Below the pieces are notes generated by a model that made no database searches, was not told the DNA's origin, and saw nothing but the letters and a program-made list of their open reading frames with translations. From an uncultured bacterium (GTDB lineage: Bacteria > Verrucomicrobiota > Verrucomicrobiia > Verrucomicrobiales > V1-33): DNA of 38,221 nt. Below are positions 17,321 to 25,563 of this stretch, piece after piece. Location: contig CAIZWU010000366.1 of NCBI GenBank assembly GCA_903936775.1, positions 1 through 38,221 of the forward strand. Reading direction: 5' to 3'. Positions within the stretch are counted from its first letter, which is position 1; each line of letters starts with the position of its first letter. Both the position numbers and the translations under genes were made by a program.

Positions 17321-18052
17321 CTAACCCACCTCAAACACCATCAATTCCAACGTGTGGAAAGCACGCGGACTGGCAGCATCCACATACACCGTCCTGACAT
17401 CCCCATCGCCGGCCAACTGGGTCTGGTCCAGCAGACTGTCCTTTTCGAGCGCGAAGGAGGCTGGCTGGAAGGGACCGGCAAGATCGGTGCTGCGGCGGAT
17501 CCGGTAGGATACCTGGTTCCGCGTGGGAAAAGTGAGGGCCAGACGCGGGGATCCTCCAGTGGTGCGCACCGGGGAAAGCGCGCTGATGCCAAATTCAAAT
17601 TCGGGGAGTTCCACCTCCAGCACGCCACCGGAAAACCGGCTGGGATAGGGGATCAAGTCCGCGGTGGCGGGGCCGCGGGTGACGGCCCCGTCGATGGCAT
17701 AGGTGGATCCATGGCAGGAACAGAAGATCTCCCGGCTCACCTTATCATAACGCTCCACCTGGCACCCCGCGTGCCGGCAGGCAGGATCAAGGACAAACAA
17801 GGCATCCCCCGGCCCCCGGTTGATCAGCAGCACGGTGGTCCCGCCATCATGAGTCAGCATAACGGAACCACCCTCCTGCTGCAGTGCCGGATAGGCTGCT
17901 ATTTTCAGGGGCAGGACCCGGTTCAGATCAGGAGTTGGCGGGTTCTCGGCACACCCCGGAGACGGCACCATCCCGCTCAGGGCCCCGCAGGCAGATGCGA
18001 GGCCTCCGAGGAATTTCCGACGTGAACAATTCAGGCAGGATTTCGTGTCCAT
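17321..18052 (-). CDS. Rieske [2Fe-2S] protein with TAT signal
   Basis: 243 residues with the twin-arginine motif SRRKFLGG (residues 10-17) and a hydrophobic stretch. The Rieske cluster ligands are C92-R-H94 and C111-S-C-H114. C97 and C113 are placed as the disulfide pair of the cytochrome bc1-type Rieske fold, so a fairly high-potential cluster is likely. The last 100 residues form a beta-rich domain (YRIRRSTDLAGPF) like the C-terminal domains of secreted verrucomicrobial proteins, which is unusual for a Rieske protein. No cytochrome b gene is adjacent and the electron partner is unknown. The ATG at 18052 was chosen because AAGGGGA lies about 10 bases upstream, one of the few Shine-Dalgarno-like sequences in the window. 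An upstream in-frame start would add 13 residues. Confidence 0.88.
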   Translation of the reverse strand: MDTKSCLNCSRRKFLGGLASACGALSGMVPSPGCAENPPTPDLNRVLPLKIAAYPALQQEGGSVMLTHDGGTTVLLINRGPGDALFVLDPACRHAGCQVERYDKVSREIFCSCHGSTYAIDGAVTRGPATADLIPYPSRFSGGVLEVELPEFEFGISALSPVRTTGGSPRLALTFPTRNQVSYRIRRSTDLAGPFQPASFALEKDSLLDQTQLAGDGDVRTVYVDAASPRAFHTLELMVFEVG

Positions 18053-18124
18053 TTGGATTGTCCCCTTACCATCGCGGCTGATTATCCGCAATCTTTCCTT
18101 CCATGCCGCGGCCGGCCCGCCGCC

Positions 18125-18829
18125 TTATACTTGAAGGTGGGTCTTCACCACCTCGTCCGTCAGATCACGGATACTGCCGCTGGAGACGACCGCGCCACGA
18201 TCCATCGCAAAATAACGATCCCCCACATCCCGGCAGAAATCGACGTACTGTTCAACGAGCAGAATCGCCAGCTTTTCAGTGGTCCGGAGGAACTTGATGG
18301 TCTCACCGATTTCCTCGATAATACTGGGTTGGATGCCCTCAGTAGGTTCGTCGAGGATGAGGAGTTTGGGTCCGGTGAGCAGCGCCCTGCCGATGGCGAG
18401 TTGCTGCTGTTGACCTCCGCTCAGCACCCCGCCTTTGCGGGCCAGCATGGATTTGAGCACGGGGAAGAGGGTGTAGATCCGCTCCACCGCCGTCTTCACA
18501 TCCTTGATCCGGCTCCCATTGGCCACATAACCGATGCGCAGATTTTCCTCCACCGTCATGTGAGGGAAAATATCGCGCCCCTGGGGAACATAACCAATCC
18601 CGAGCCGCGCCCGCGCATCCGGCGCCAAGCCATTGAGCGCTTTTCCTTCGAGGGAAATGCGGCCACTCCGGACATCACGGAGCCCGGTGATGGACTTCAA
18701 CGTCGTGGTTTTACCAACGCCATTGCGCCCCATCAGGCAGGCGACTTCCCCTGGCCCGACCTCAAGAGAAACGCCGCGCAGAATGCGGGAACCGCCAATA
18801 TCGGCGTGGAGGGATTCGACTTTAAGCAT
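18125..18829 (-). CDS. urtE: Urea ABC transporter ATP-binding protein UrtE
   Basis: 234-residue ABC ATPase of the LivF/UrtE type. Walker A is GRNGVGKTT (34-42), the signature LSGGQ is at 136-140 and Walker B is LLILDEP (156-162). The segment DEPTEGIQPSIIEEI and the QGRDIFPHMTVEENL Q-loop region are characteristic of UrtE. It is the last gene of the urtABCDE operon and powers urea import together with UrtD. The gap to urtD is 71 bp, longer than between urtD and urtC, and contains a CTGAAAACTGAAA-like stretch. Confidence 0.95.
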   Translation of the reverse strand: MLKVESLHADIGGSRILRGVSLEVGPGEVACLMGRNGVGKTTTLKSITGLRDVRSGRISLEGKALNGLAPDARARLGIGYVPQGRDIFPHMTVEENLRIGYVANGSRIKDVKTAVERIYTLFPVLKSMLARKGGVLSGGQQQQLAIGRALLTGPKLLILDEPTEGIQPSIIEEIGETIKFLRTTEKLAILLVEQYVDFCRDVGDRYFAMDRGAVVSSGSIRDLTDEVVKTHLQV

Positions 18830-18900
18830 GAGTGGGGAAAGTTTTTGGCATTTCAGTTTTCAGGCAAAGGGCGGGGTCCTTTTCCAAATCGCAGATTCTA

Positions 18901-19659
18901 TCAGTGTTTCCCGCGCCCCAGATAGACACTGCGGACTTCGGGATCGTTCTGCACATCGTCCACAGTTCCCTCGCAGAGGACATGCCCCTGATGCAACACG
19001 GTGACCTTTTTGGCGATCTGGCGCACGAAGACCATATCGTGCTCAATCACGATGATGCTGTGCTTGCCCGCAAGGCTAAGGAGAAGTTCCCCGGTTTTAT
19101 GGGTTTCCTCATCGGTCATCCCGGCCGCAGGCTCATCGACCAGCAGAAGCTTGGCGTCCTGAGCCAGCAGCATCCCGATCTCCAGCCACTGTTTCTGACC
19201 GTGAGCCAGGGAGCCGGCCTGGTCGTTCCGTTTCCCGAAGAGGCCGACGATTTTCAGCACGTCCTCAATCCGGTCACTGTCCTCGCTGCTGAGCTTGGCG
19301 AAAAGGGTATGGAAGACGCCGCGATGGCCTTTGAGGCCCAGCAGGATATTATCAAAAACGGTGTGTTCCGTGAAGACGCTGGGGGTTTGGAATTTCCGGC
19401 CGATCCCCATGCGGTAGATTTCATACTCCTTTTTGGAGGTGATCTCCTCGCCCACTCCAGTTCCGAAGGTGATCTTTCCACTATCCAACCGGGTGCGGCC
19501 GGTGATGAGATCCAGGAAAGTCGATTTACCGGCTCCGTTCGGGCCGATTACCGTCCGCAGTTCTCCCTCATCAAGGTAAAAGTTGAGATCATTGATGGCT
19601 TTGAAGCCATCAAAGGCTTTGTTGACGCCTTCGGCGGCGAGGATGACTTGGCTGCTCAT
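18901..19659 (-). CDS. urtD: Urea ABC transporter ATP-binding protein UrtD
   Basis: 252-residue ABC ATPase of the LivG/UrtD type. Walker A is GPNGAGKST (39-47). The family segment ITGRTRLDSGKITFG, the GIGRKFQTPSVF loop and LLLVDEPAAGMTDEE (Walker B) identify UrtD. The signature is the degenerate LAHGQKQWLEIGMLL that is normal for UrtD. The ATG at 19659 is eight bases after the urtC stop. The open frame continues upstream inside urtC but that part is noncoding in this frame. Confidence 0.95.
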   Translation of the reverse strand: MSSQVILAAEGVNKAFDGFKAINDLNFYLDEGELRTVIGPNGAGKSTFLDLITGRTRLDSGKITFGTGVGEEITSKKEYEIYRMGIGRKFQTPSVFTEHTVFDNILLGLKGHRGVFHTLFAKLSSEDSDRIEDVLKIVGLFGKRNDQAGSLAHGQKQWLEIGMLLAQDAKLLLVDEPAAGMTDEETHKTGELLLSLAGKHSIIVIEHDMVFVRQIAKKVTVLHQGHVLCEGTVDDVQNDPEVRSVYLGRGKH

Positions 19660-19667
19660 GAAAAGGG

Positions 19668-20804
19668 TCAGGCGGGGGTGGCACCGGGTTCGATCGAGGA
19701 GGCGTTGCGGCGCTTCCACCCTACGGCGATGTCCTTGATCTGCTGGGGCAGGCCGGCGATGCCGTTCGGCGCGAAAAGCACCGCGAGGACGAAGAGTCCG
19801 CCCAGGATGATGTACCAGTAATCGGGATAGGCGGTGGTGGCCCATGACTTGAGGGCATTCACAAATATGGCACCATACACGGGCCCCAGCAGGGTGGCCC
19901 GTCCTCCCACCGCCACCCAGACCACCGCTTCGAGTGATTTGTCCGTGGTCATCTCGCTCGGATTGATGATCCCGACCTGCGGGACGTAGAGGGCTCCGGC
20001 CGCTCCGGCGATCAAGGCACAGAGCACGAAGATGAAGAGCTTGAAACTGGTGGTGGCGTAGCCCGAGAAGAGGACCCGGTTTTCGCTGTCGCGGATGGCC
20101 TTCTGCACTTTGCCGAACTTGGTGCCGAGCAGCCATTTCACGAGAGCCACCACCGCAATGAGGAGCAGCACGGTGGCGATGTAGAGATACCGCCGGACAT
20201 CGGCGTCATTCAGATTGGCACCCAGCATAGTCTTGAAATCCGTCAGACCATTGTTGCCGCCGAAGGTGAATTTGTTCTGGAAGAACATCAGCGAAGCCGC
20301 ATAAGTCAGCGCCTGGGTAAGAATGGAAAAGTAGACCCCCTTGATCCGTGAACGGAACGCCAGCCAGCCAAAAAGGAAGGCGACCACCCCAGGCACCACA
20401 AACACCATCAGGACCGAAAAACCGAAGCTGTGGAAAGGCACCCAGTGCGCCGGAAGCTCCGGGAATCCCATGAAAACCATGAAGTCGGGCATCTCCAAGG
20501 GATTGTTCCCGGCTTGGTAATACTGCCCCAACTTGCCGATCTTCAGCATCAGGTGCATCCCCAGGGCGTAGCCGCCCAGCGAGAAAAAGAGGCATTGCCC
20601 CAGACTGAGCAGACCGGTGTAGCCCCACAGCAGATTGACGCTGATGGCGAGGATGCCGTAGCAGAGATACTTACCCCAGAGATTGATGGTGTAGTCGCTG
20701 ACATGCAGCGCACTGTCCGGTGGACCATAGGCATTCAAACAAGGCAAAAGGACAAGGAGCAGCAGGGCTCCAATCATCATGATGAGGTTCTCAGGCTTGC
20801 GCAT
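19668..20804 (-). CDS. urtC: Urea ABC transporter permease UrtC
   Basis: 378-residue inner-membrane permease of the LivM type with about ten membrane helices. Diagnostic stretches are [42 protein letters not shown] and [30 protein letters not shown]. It forms the membrane channel with UrtB. It starts 33 bp after urtB and is tightly linked to urtD. Confidence 0.95.
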   Translation of the reverse strand: MRKPENLIMMIGALLLLVLLPCLNAYGPPDSALHVSDYTINLWGKYLCYGILAISVNLLWGYTGLLSLGQCLFFSLGGYALGMHLMLKIGKLGQYYQAGNNPLEMPDFMVFMGFPELPAHWVPFHSFGFSVLMVFVVPGVVAFLFGWLAFRSRIKGVYFSILTQALTYAASLMFFQNKFTFGGNNGLTDFKTMLGANLNDADVRRYLYIATVLLLIAVVALVKWLLGTKFGKVQKAIRDSENRVLFSGYATTSFKLFIFVLCALIAGAAGALYVPQVGIINPSEMTTDKSLEAVVWVAVGGRATLLGPVYGAIFVNALKSWATTAYPDYWYIILGGLFVLAVLFAPNGIAGLPQQIKDIAVGWKRRNASSIEPGATPA

Positions 20805-20837
20805 GGGGAATGGAGTGAAGCAGATTTCAGAAAGTGA

Positions 20838-22493
20838 TTACCCCTCGAGGCTCCGGGTGCGCGTTGGGAAAAGTCCCCCTGGCCGCAAGAGCAGAAATAG
20901 AATAATCGTGCTCAGAGTGATGATCTTGCCCATGGAGGGGTCGGTGACTGATTGCAGAGTCTGGTCCACCGTGCCGATACCAATGGCGGAACAAATGGTG
21001 CCGATGAGATTGCCCACTCCACCCACCACCACAGTCATGAAGGAGTCGACAATATAACTTTGACCGAGATTTGGGCCGACGTTTCCAAGTTGGGAAAGAA
21101 AGGCCCCGCCGAGTCCCGCCAGGCCACTACCGAAGCCAAAGGTCAGCATGTTCACGCGCTCGGTGCGCACCCCCATGCAGGAGGCCATCATGCGGTTCTG
21201 CATCACCGCACGGATGAACAGGCCGAGGCTGGTTTTGGTGAGCAGCAACCAGGTCACAAAAACAATCGCGATGGCAAAGCCGATCACAAAAACCCGGTTA
21301 TAGCCCAGCACCACATCGTGGATGACAAAGCTCCCACTGAGATAGCTGGGTGAGGACACCTGCACGTTGTTCGGCCCGAAGACAAGGCGGAACAGCTGCT
21401 GGAGAATCAGGGAAATGCCCCAGGTGGCGAGCAGGCTTTCCAACGGACGTTTGTAGAGGAACCGGATCACCCCGCGCTCCAACGCGATACCGACGAGGGC
21501 GGCCATCAGAAACGAAGCAGGGACCGCCCAGATAAAGTAGGATTGATAGGCCGCGCCAGTCAGATTCATCCCCGGGACGTGGGCGCCGAAACCGAACAGG
21601 GAAAGGGTCAGGCCGCCGCCAAAAATGTTCTGCACCATGTAAGTAGTGTAGGCGCCAACCGCCATCATCTCGCCGTGGGCCATGTTGATCACACCCATCA
21701 GGCCAAAAGTAATGGCCAGTCCCAGCGCCACCACCAGGAGCACGGATCCCGCACTCAGCCCCCGGAACACGGTGCCCGCCGCTTCGACCTTCTTGAGATA
21801 ACTCTCGATCAGGGCGACCGACTTGGCGGCCTCCGCCTTCGCCGCCTCAGACTCGTCTTCGCTCGTGATCATCCCCTTCAACAGGTCCAGACTCGGAATG
21901 CTCCGCATTTCTCCCAACTTCCGCACCGCCGCGATGCAAACCACGTCATCCTCGTCTGCCAACTGCATCACGGAAATGGCCTCCACCAGTGCCTTCCTCA
22001 CACCGGGATCCGATTCCTTGACTTGGCGCGCCTCCAGCATGGGCAGGTAATCCGTATTCCGGGTCATCCCCAACTTTCCAATCGCAGCCGATCGCAGCTC
22101 CGGGTCAGGCGACGCCACTGCTATCAAATCCAGGGCATTCTTGATCGCCTTCCGTGTTTTGGAGGTTGTTTCAACTTCCCTGGGGGCCAGCGGACTGAAC
22201 TTGACTCCAGTATCCAGCCGCACGGCATCGATGCCCTCTCTGGTGAATAAAACCTTCGCGCCATCAGGGCTGGCATCCACCAGCAGATTCCCCGCACGCC
22301 ATTGTGCCAGCACGGCCGCCACCATCCCGGAACCCGTCTCCGCCAAGGCTTCAATTTTTTCCGGCTGGTCCTCACCTTCAGCCAGGACAGCCTCTATCAA
22401 CTGCTGGCGCACGGCCGCGTCGGGCAGGCCCTGAGCCAGGGACAGGTTCTGACACCCCAGCCACATCAGGAGGGCTAAAGCGAATTGCTTCAT
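20838..22493 (-). CDS. urtB: Urea ABC transporter permease UrtB
   Basis: 551 residues. A signal peptide (MKQFALALLMWLGCQNLSLAQ) precedes a helical, repeat-like periplasmic region (about 25-245, with paired helices such as AVRKLGEMRSIPSLDLLKG). The LivH-type permease begins at FRGLSAGSVLLVVALGLAITFGLMGVINMAHGEM and runs to the C-terminus. The long N-terminal region is usual for UrtB and distinguishes it from LivH. The ATG at 22493 was chosen because it begins the signal peptide; an in-frame ATG 11 codons upstream is less likely. A strong hairpin lies in the 239-bp gap from urtA. Confidence 0.94.
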   Translation of the reverse strand: MKQFALALLMWLGCQNLSLAQGLPDAAVRQQLIEAVLAEGEDQPEKIEALAETGSGMVAAVLAQWRAGNLLVDASPDGAKVLFTREGIDAVRLDTGVKFSPLAPREVETTSKTRKAIKNALDLIAVASPDPELRSAAIGKLGMTRNTDYLPMLEARQVKESDPGVRKALVEAISVMQLADEDDVVCIAAVRKLGEMRSIPSLDLLKGMITSEDESEAAKAEAAKSVALIESYLKKVEAAGTVFRGLSAGSVLLVVALGLAITFGLMGVINMAHGEMMAVGAYTTYMVQNIFGGGLTLSLFGFGAHVPGMNLTGAAYQSYFIWAVPASFLMAALVGIALERGVIRFLYKRPLESLLATWGISLILQQLFRLVFGPNNVQVSSPSYLSGSFVIHDVVLGYNRVFVIGFAIAIVFVTWLLLTKTSLGLFIRAVMQNRMMASCMGVRTERVNMLTFGFGSGLAGLGGAFLSQLGNVGPNLGQSYIVDSFMTVVVGGVGNLIGTICSAIGIGTVDQTLQSVTDPSMGKIITLSTIILFLLLRPGGLFPTRTRSLEG

Positions 22494-22672
22494 AAGAATG
22501 GCCGCACGCATTATTTGTAACTTCACTAAGCAGAGTCAATGCCAGGCGGCCTCATGACCTGTTTCAGGATTTGATTACACCGCATGGGAGATTGGCAGGC
22601 CAGGAGTCCATGAAATGGGAAAAGCCAGTTCCGGAGCAGGCAGCCCGAAACCGGCTGAGAATCCATAAAAGC

Positions 22673-22702
22673 GGAAGGGGCGGGATCCCTCCCGCCCCCT
22701 CC
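22673..22702 (-). terminator. Hairpin between urtA and urtB (partial terminator)
   Basis: Arms at 22673-22685 and 22690-22702 form a 13-bp GC-rich stem (one G-T pair on the minus strand) with a 4-base loop, about 30 bases after the urtA stop. Only a short T-run (GCTTTTA) follows on the minus strand. It may partly terminate or protect the urtA message, giving more binding protein than permease. Confidence 0.65.
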
Positions 22703-22732
22703 TATCCTAATAACACAACAACACGAATCGGG

Positions 22733-24046
22733 TCAGGCAGCCTTTTTCTTTTTCTTGGTGGTCTCTCCCTTGGCGGGTGAGGACGTTTTGAAGGTTCCTT
22801 TCAGGAAGGGCTCGCCATAAACATTATCAAACGATTTGAGAATCTTGAACTGACCGTCCTTGGTGGTTTCACCGATGTAGACGTTCTTGGTCAGGTGGTG
22901 ATTCTTTTGCATCGTGACGGTGCCGCCAGGGCCATCGAAGCTGATTTTACCGGACTCGAGGACCTTCCGGACCTTATCCACATCAAACGATTTGGCTTCT
23001 TCGACAGCCGCTTTCCAAAGATAAACGCCCGCGTAGGAGAGCACCATGGGAGAGCAGGTGACCCGGCCTTCCTTCTGGATTCCGGGCACTTCCGTGGTTT
23101 TGAGCCAGCTCATGAAATCGCCGATGAATTTCTTGTTCGCCGGGGATTCGATGGACTGGAAGTAGGTCCAGCAACCCAACTGTCCAACCAGTTGGTCGGC
23201 AGGAAGACCGCGGAATTCATCTTCCGAGATGGAGAAGGACACGACCGGGCAGTCTTCCGCAGTGAGACCGGCGGCAGCGTATTCCTTGAAGAAGGGCACG
23301 TTGGTGTCTCCATTCAGGGTCGAAACCACACAGGCATCACCGCTGGCGGCGAACTTCTTGATCTCAGCCACGATCTGTTGGTAGTCGGTGTGGCCGAAGG
23401 GAGTGTATTTCCCGGCACTGATGACCTTGCCGGCCTTGTCCTTGCTGAGTCCGCCGCCAATGTTGGCGATCGGCACCCCTTTGCTGAGGAGATATTCCAG
23501 CAGCACCAGGTTGGTGGTCTGGGGATAAACGTAATCGGAACCGAGCAGATAGAACTTTTTCTTTCCTTCGGCGAGAAGGTAGTCCACCGCCGGAGTAGCC
23601 TGCTGGCCTACGGCTTCGGCGGTGTAAAAGATATTCTTGGAAAGTTCCTCTCCTTCGTATTGCACGGGGTAGAAGAGCAGACCGTTGTTCTTTTCATAAA
23701 CCGGGAGCACTGATTTCCGGCTGACGGAAGTCCAGCAGCCGAAAGTGACCGCAGTCTTGTCCACTTCAAGGAGCTGTTTGGCTTTCTCAGCAAAGAGCGG
23801 CCAGTTGGAGGCGCCATCAACAACAACAGGTTCGATCATCTGGCCCATCACGCCGCCGGATTTGTTAATCTCGTCGAAGGTGAAGAGCAGGACGTCGCGC
23901 AGGGAGGTTTCACTGATAGCCATGGTGCCACTGAGGGAGTGGAGCACGCCTACCTTGACCGTATCCGCCGCATGGACAGAAGAAGTGAGGGTGGCGGCCG
24001 CCACGCAGAGGGTGGCGGCCGCTTTAATTAGGTTGGTTTTGATCAT
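22733..24046 (-). CDS. urtA: Urea ABC transporter substrate-binding protein UrtA
   Basis: 437 residues with a signal peptide (about 1-26, [21 protein letters not shown]). The mature part starts [19 protein letters not shown], the signature of the urea/short-chain amide binding proteins. Further family segments are [45 protein letters not shown] and SSV-like [16 protein letters not shown]. It binds urea in the periplasm and delivers it to UrtBC. The tail ends in a lysine run (TTKKKKKAA), which is unusual. The ATG at 24046 was chosen; a TTG five codons upstream is less likely. It lies 41 bp downstream of the porin gene. Confidence 0.95.
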   Translation of the reverse strand: MIKTNLIKAAATLCVAAATLTSSVHAADTVKVGVLHSLSGTMAISETSLRDVLLFTFDEINKSGGVMGQMIEPVVVDGASNWPLFAEKAKQLLEVDKTAVTFGCWTSVSRKSVLPVYEKNNGLLFYPVQYEGEELSKNIFYTAEAVGQQATPAVDYLLAEGKKKFYLLGSDYVYPQTTNLVLLEYLLSKGVPIANIGGGLSKDKAGKVISAGKYTPFGHTDYQQIVAEIKKFAASGDACVVSTLNGDTNVPFFKEYAAAGLTAEDCPVVSFSISEDEFRGLPADQLVGQLGCWTYFQSIESPANKKFIGDFMSWLKTTEVPGIQKEGRVTCSPMVLSYAGVYLWKAAVEEAKSFDVDKVRKVLESGKISFDGPGGTVTMQKNHHLTKNVYIGETTKDGQFKILKSFDNVYGEPFLKGTFKTSSPAKGETTKKKKKAA

Positions 24047-24087
24047 GAGTTCTTGGAGCAATAGGCTGAGGAAGGATCCAGGATTGA

Positions 24088-24903
24088 TTAGAAGGTGAGA
24101 CCGAGGCCGATGGAGCCCGTGAGGAAGCTGTCGTCCACATTGGTGGGGAAGACGCTGTCTTCCGTGTAGTAATAGACCAGACCCGCGTTGAGGGACCAGT
24201 TGCCGGGCAGGAAGGAAACCGGGACGGAGGCATTGATGCCGGCGGAGGCAAAGGAGAAACCGCCGTCCCCACCATGGAAACCCTCGGTGTCAGCGGCAAC
24301 CTGGATAGGGAAGCTAAGGGCGACGGGACCCGCCTTGGTGCCGGGAGCGATCCCGAGCACCGTCACGAGACCGGTGTCGAAAGGCTCAGCGCCATCCACG
24401 CGGCCGTGGAACATGATGCTGGGATTGAGGGAGTTGGCATAGGCGATCTTGAAGTCGACGATGCGTTCGGACTGGGAAGCATACATCCATTCCTGATAGA
24501 CGAGGGTGAAGGACAGATTTCCGGTGGTATAACCAAAACCACCCCAGACATCGACTTCCTGGACGGCATCGCCAATGCTGGAATCGGCATTGCTGTTCAC
24601 GTCCCACCACGTTCCGAGGATGGCCTTGAATCCACCGCCGAGATCGAAGTTGAGTTCGATGCTGGGGTTGAAGGTGCTGTTGTCACCGAAGTCATTTCCG
24701 GCACCCCAAATGTCCTGGCCGTAGGATACGAAGTGGGTGTTATACATGAGGTTGAGACTGCCGGTCACCACCGGGGCCGGAGCGGGCGGTGGCGGAGCGA
24801 CCATCTTGCCGGTGGCAGTGGAGGTGGTACCGGCGGTAGCGGCCGCGCTACTGAGGGCAAGGAAGGCCAGACTGGCGGCAACAGTTGCTTTGGAATACTT
24901 CAT
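24088..24903 (-). CDS. Beta-barrel outer-membrane protein, candidate urea/amide porin
   Basis: 271 residues. The signal peptide is about residues 1-24 (ending SSAAATAG), then a proline-rich linker ([10 protein letters not shown]), then alternating beta strands ([66 protein letters not shown]). It ends in [11 protein letters not shown] with a terminal phenylalanine, the usual outer-membrane barrel assembly signal. It is the first gene of the urt operon, behind a sigma-54 promoter, so the likely role is outer-membrane passage of urea or short-chain amides when nitrogen is scarce. The porin role is inferred from context; the barrel fold is supported by sequence. Confidence 0.82.
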   Translation of the reverse strand: MKYSKATVAASLAFLALSSAAATAGTTSTATGKMVAPPPPAPAPVVTGSLNLMYNTHFVSYGQDIWGAGNDFGDNSTFNPSIELNFDLGGGFKAILGTWWDVNSNADSSIGDAVQEVDVWGGFGYTTGNLSFTLVYQEWMYASQSERIVDFKIAYANSLNPSIMFHGRVDGAEPFDTGLVTVLGIAPGTKAGPVALSFPIQVAADTEGFHGGDGGFSFASAGINASVPVSFLPGNWSLNAGLVYYYTEDSVFPTNVDDSFLTGSIGLGLTF

Positions 24904-24968
24904 GGATGGTTGGTGGTATTGGTTGATAGTACGGAGAGCGGATCACCCGCTTCCCCACCACTCCCTTG

Positions 24969-24984
24969 AGCAATCGTCGTTCCA
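24969..24984 (-). promoter_or_regulatory. Sigma-54 promoter of the porin-urtABCDE operon
   Basis: The minus strand reads TGGAACGACGATTGCT, one mismatch from TGGCACGRNNNTTGCW, with the essential GG (-24) and GC (-12) at correct spacing. Transcription would start near 24959, about 56 bases before the ATG. This implies RpoN and an NtrC-like activator. Confidence 0.75.
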
Positions 24985-25023
24985 CAAAGTTGGCGATTTC
25001 CCACTATGAATCTTTTTCACCCT

Positions 25024-25077
25024 TAAAGACCCTATCTACGTTTATCCGCCTACTATTTTGATATAGGGGGGTCTTTA
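25024..25077. promoter_or_regulatory. Inverted repeat upstream of the urt sigma-54 promoter
   Basis: TAAAGACCCTAT (25024-25035) is the inverse of ATAG...GGTCTTTA (25063-25077) with three extra bases in the second arm and a 27-base spacer. It lies 40-95 bases upstream of the -24 element, in AT-rich DNA, where an enhancer-binding protein or bending factor could act. It does not match the classical NtrC site. Confidence 0.4.
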
Positions 25078-25501
25078 TGTTTCCGGCTCATACTTCAGAC
25101 CCCATCCACGGAAACCAGCGGGGATGATCCAGCAGAAACGCGCCCATGCTTCCCGGCAGGACATTGCGCCAACACTTCCTGGCGTTTGCCACCCCACCCC
25201 ACGTTTGATATTCGAAGCTGCAGCAAATCACCCAACCCCGACGCCGCCACATGGCAGGCCCTCCTGCAGGCGGGCCCTTGAGGAGTATCCAAATCTTTCC
25301 CGTGGGTACCTCACCGCACGGAGCCAACCTCAAACAGGCATGCTGCTGCGGCATGACGCACCGCCGCTTTTGTGACAGGCAATTATTTTCATCCAGTCAA
25401 TAATGCCTACCGTGGAGGGGGCGGGCCGGACTGCCTGCCATGCACCCGGGTCAGGTGGACCCTGAACCGACCACTTCAATGGCTCCGGTAAATCGCCGGA
25501 A
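25078..25501. other. Gene-free stretch between urt control region and amtB terminator
   Basis: No open frame here has plausible coding character on either strand. The only structure noticed is a weak inverted repeat (GGCAATTATT at 25378-25387 with AATAATGCC at 25399-25407). The rest looks like ordinary spacer. Confidence 0.5.
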
Positions 25502-25540
25502 CAAAAAAATGCCGGAGCAACCTTGCGGCTGCTCCGGCAT
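25502..25540 (-). terminator. Intrinsic terminator of glnK-amtB
   Basis: Perfect 11-bp stem ATGCCGGAGCA / TGCTCCGGCAT (25509-25519 with 25530-25540) with a 10-base loop. On the minus strand it is followed directly by seven T residues (25508-25502). It lies 24 bases after the amtB stop. Confidence 0.9.
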
Positions 25541-25563
25541 TCCGGATTTTATGAAGGGAACTT

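Noticed and set aside
25088..25375. Small genes in the amtB-urt spacer
   Set aside because: Short frames on both strands overlap, have biased compositions and no similarity or signals; the region looks noncoding.
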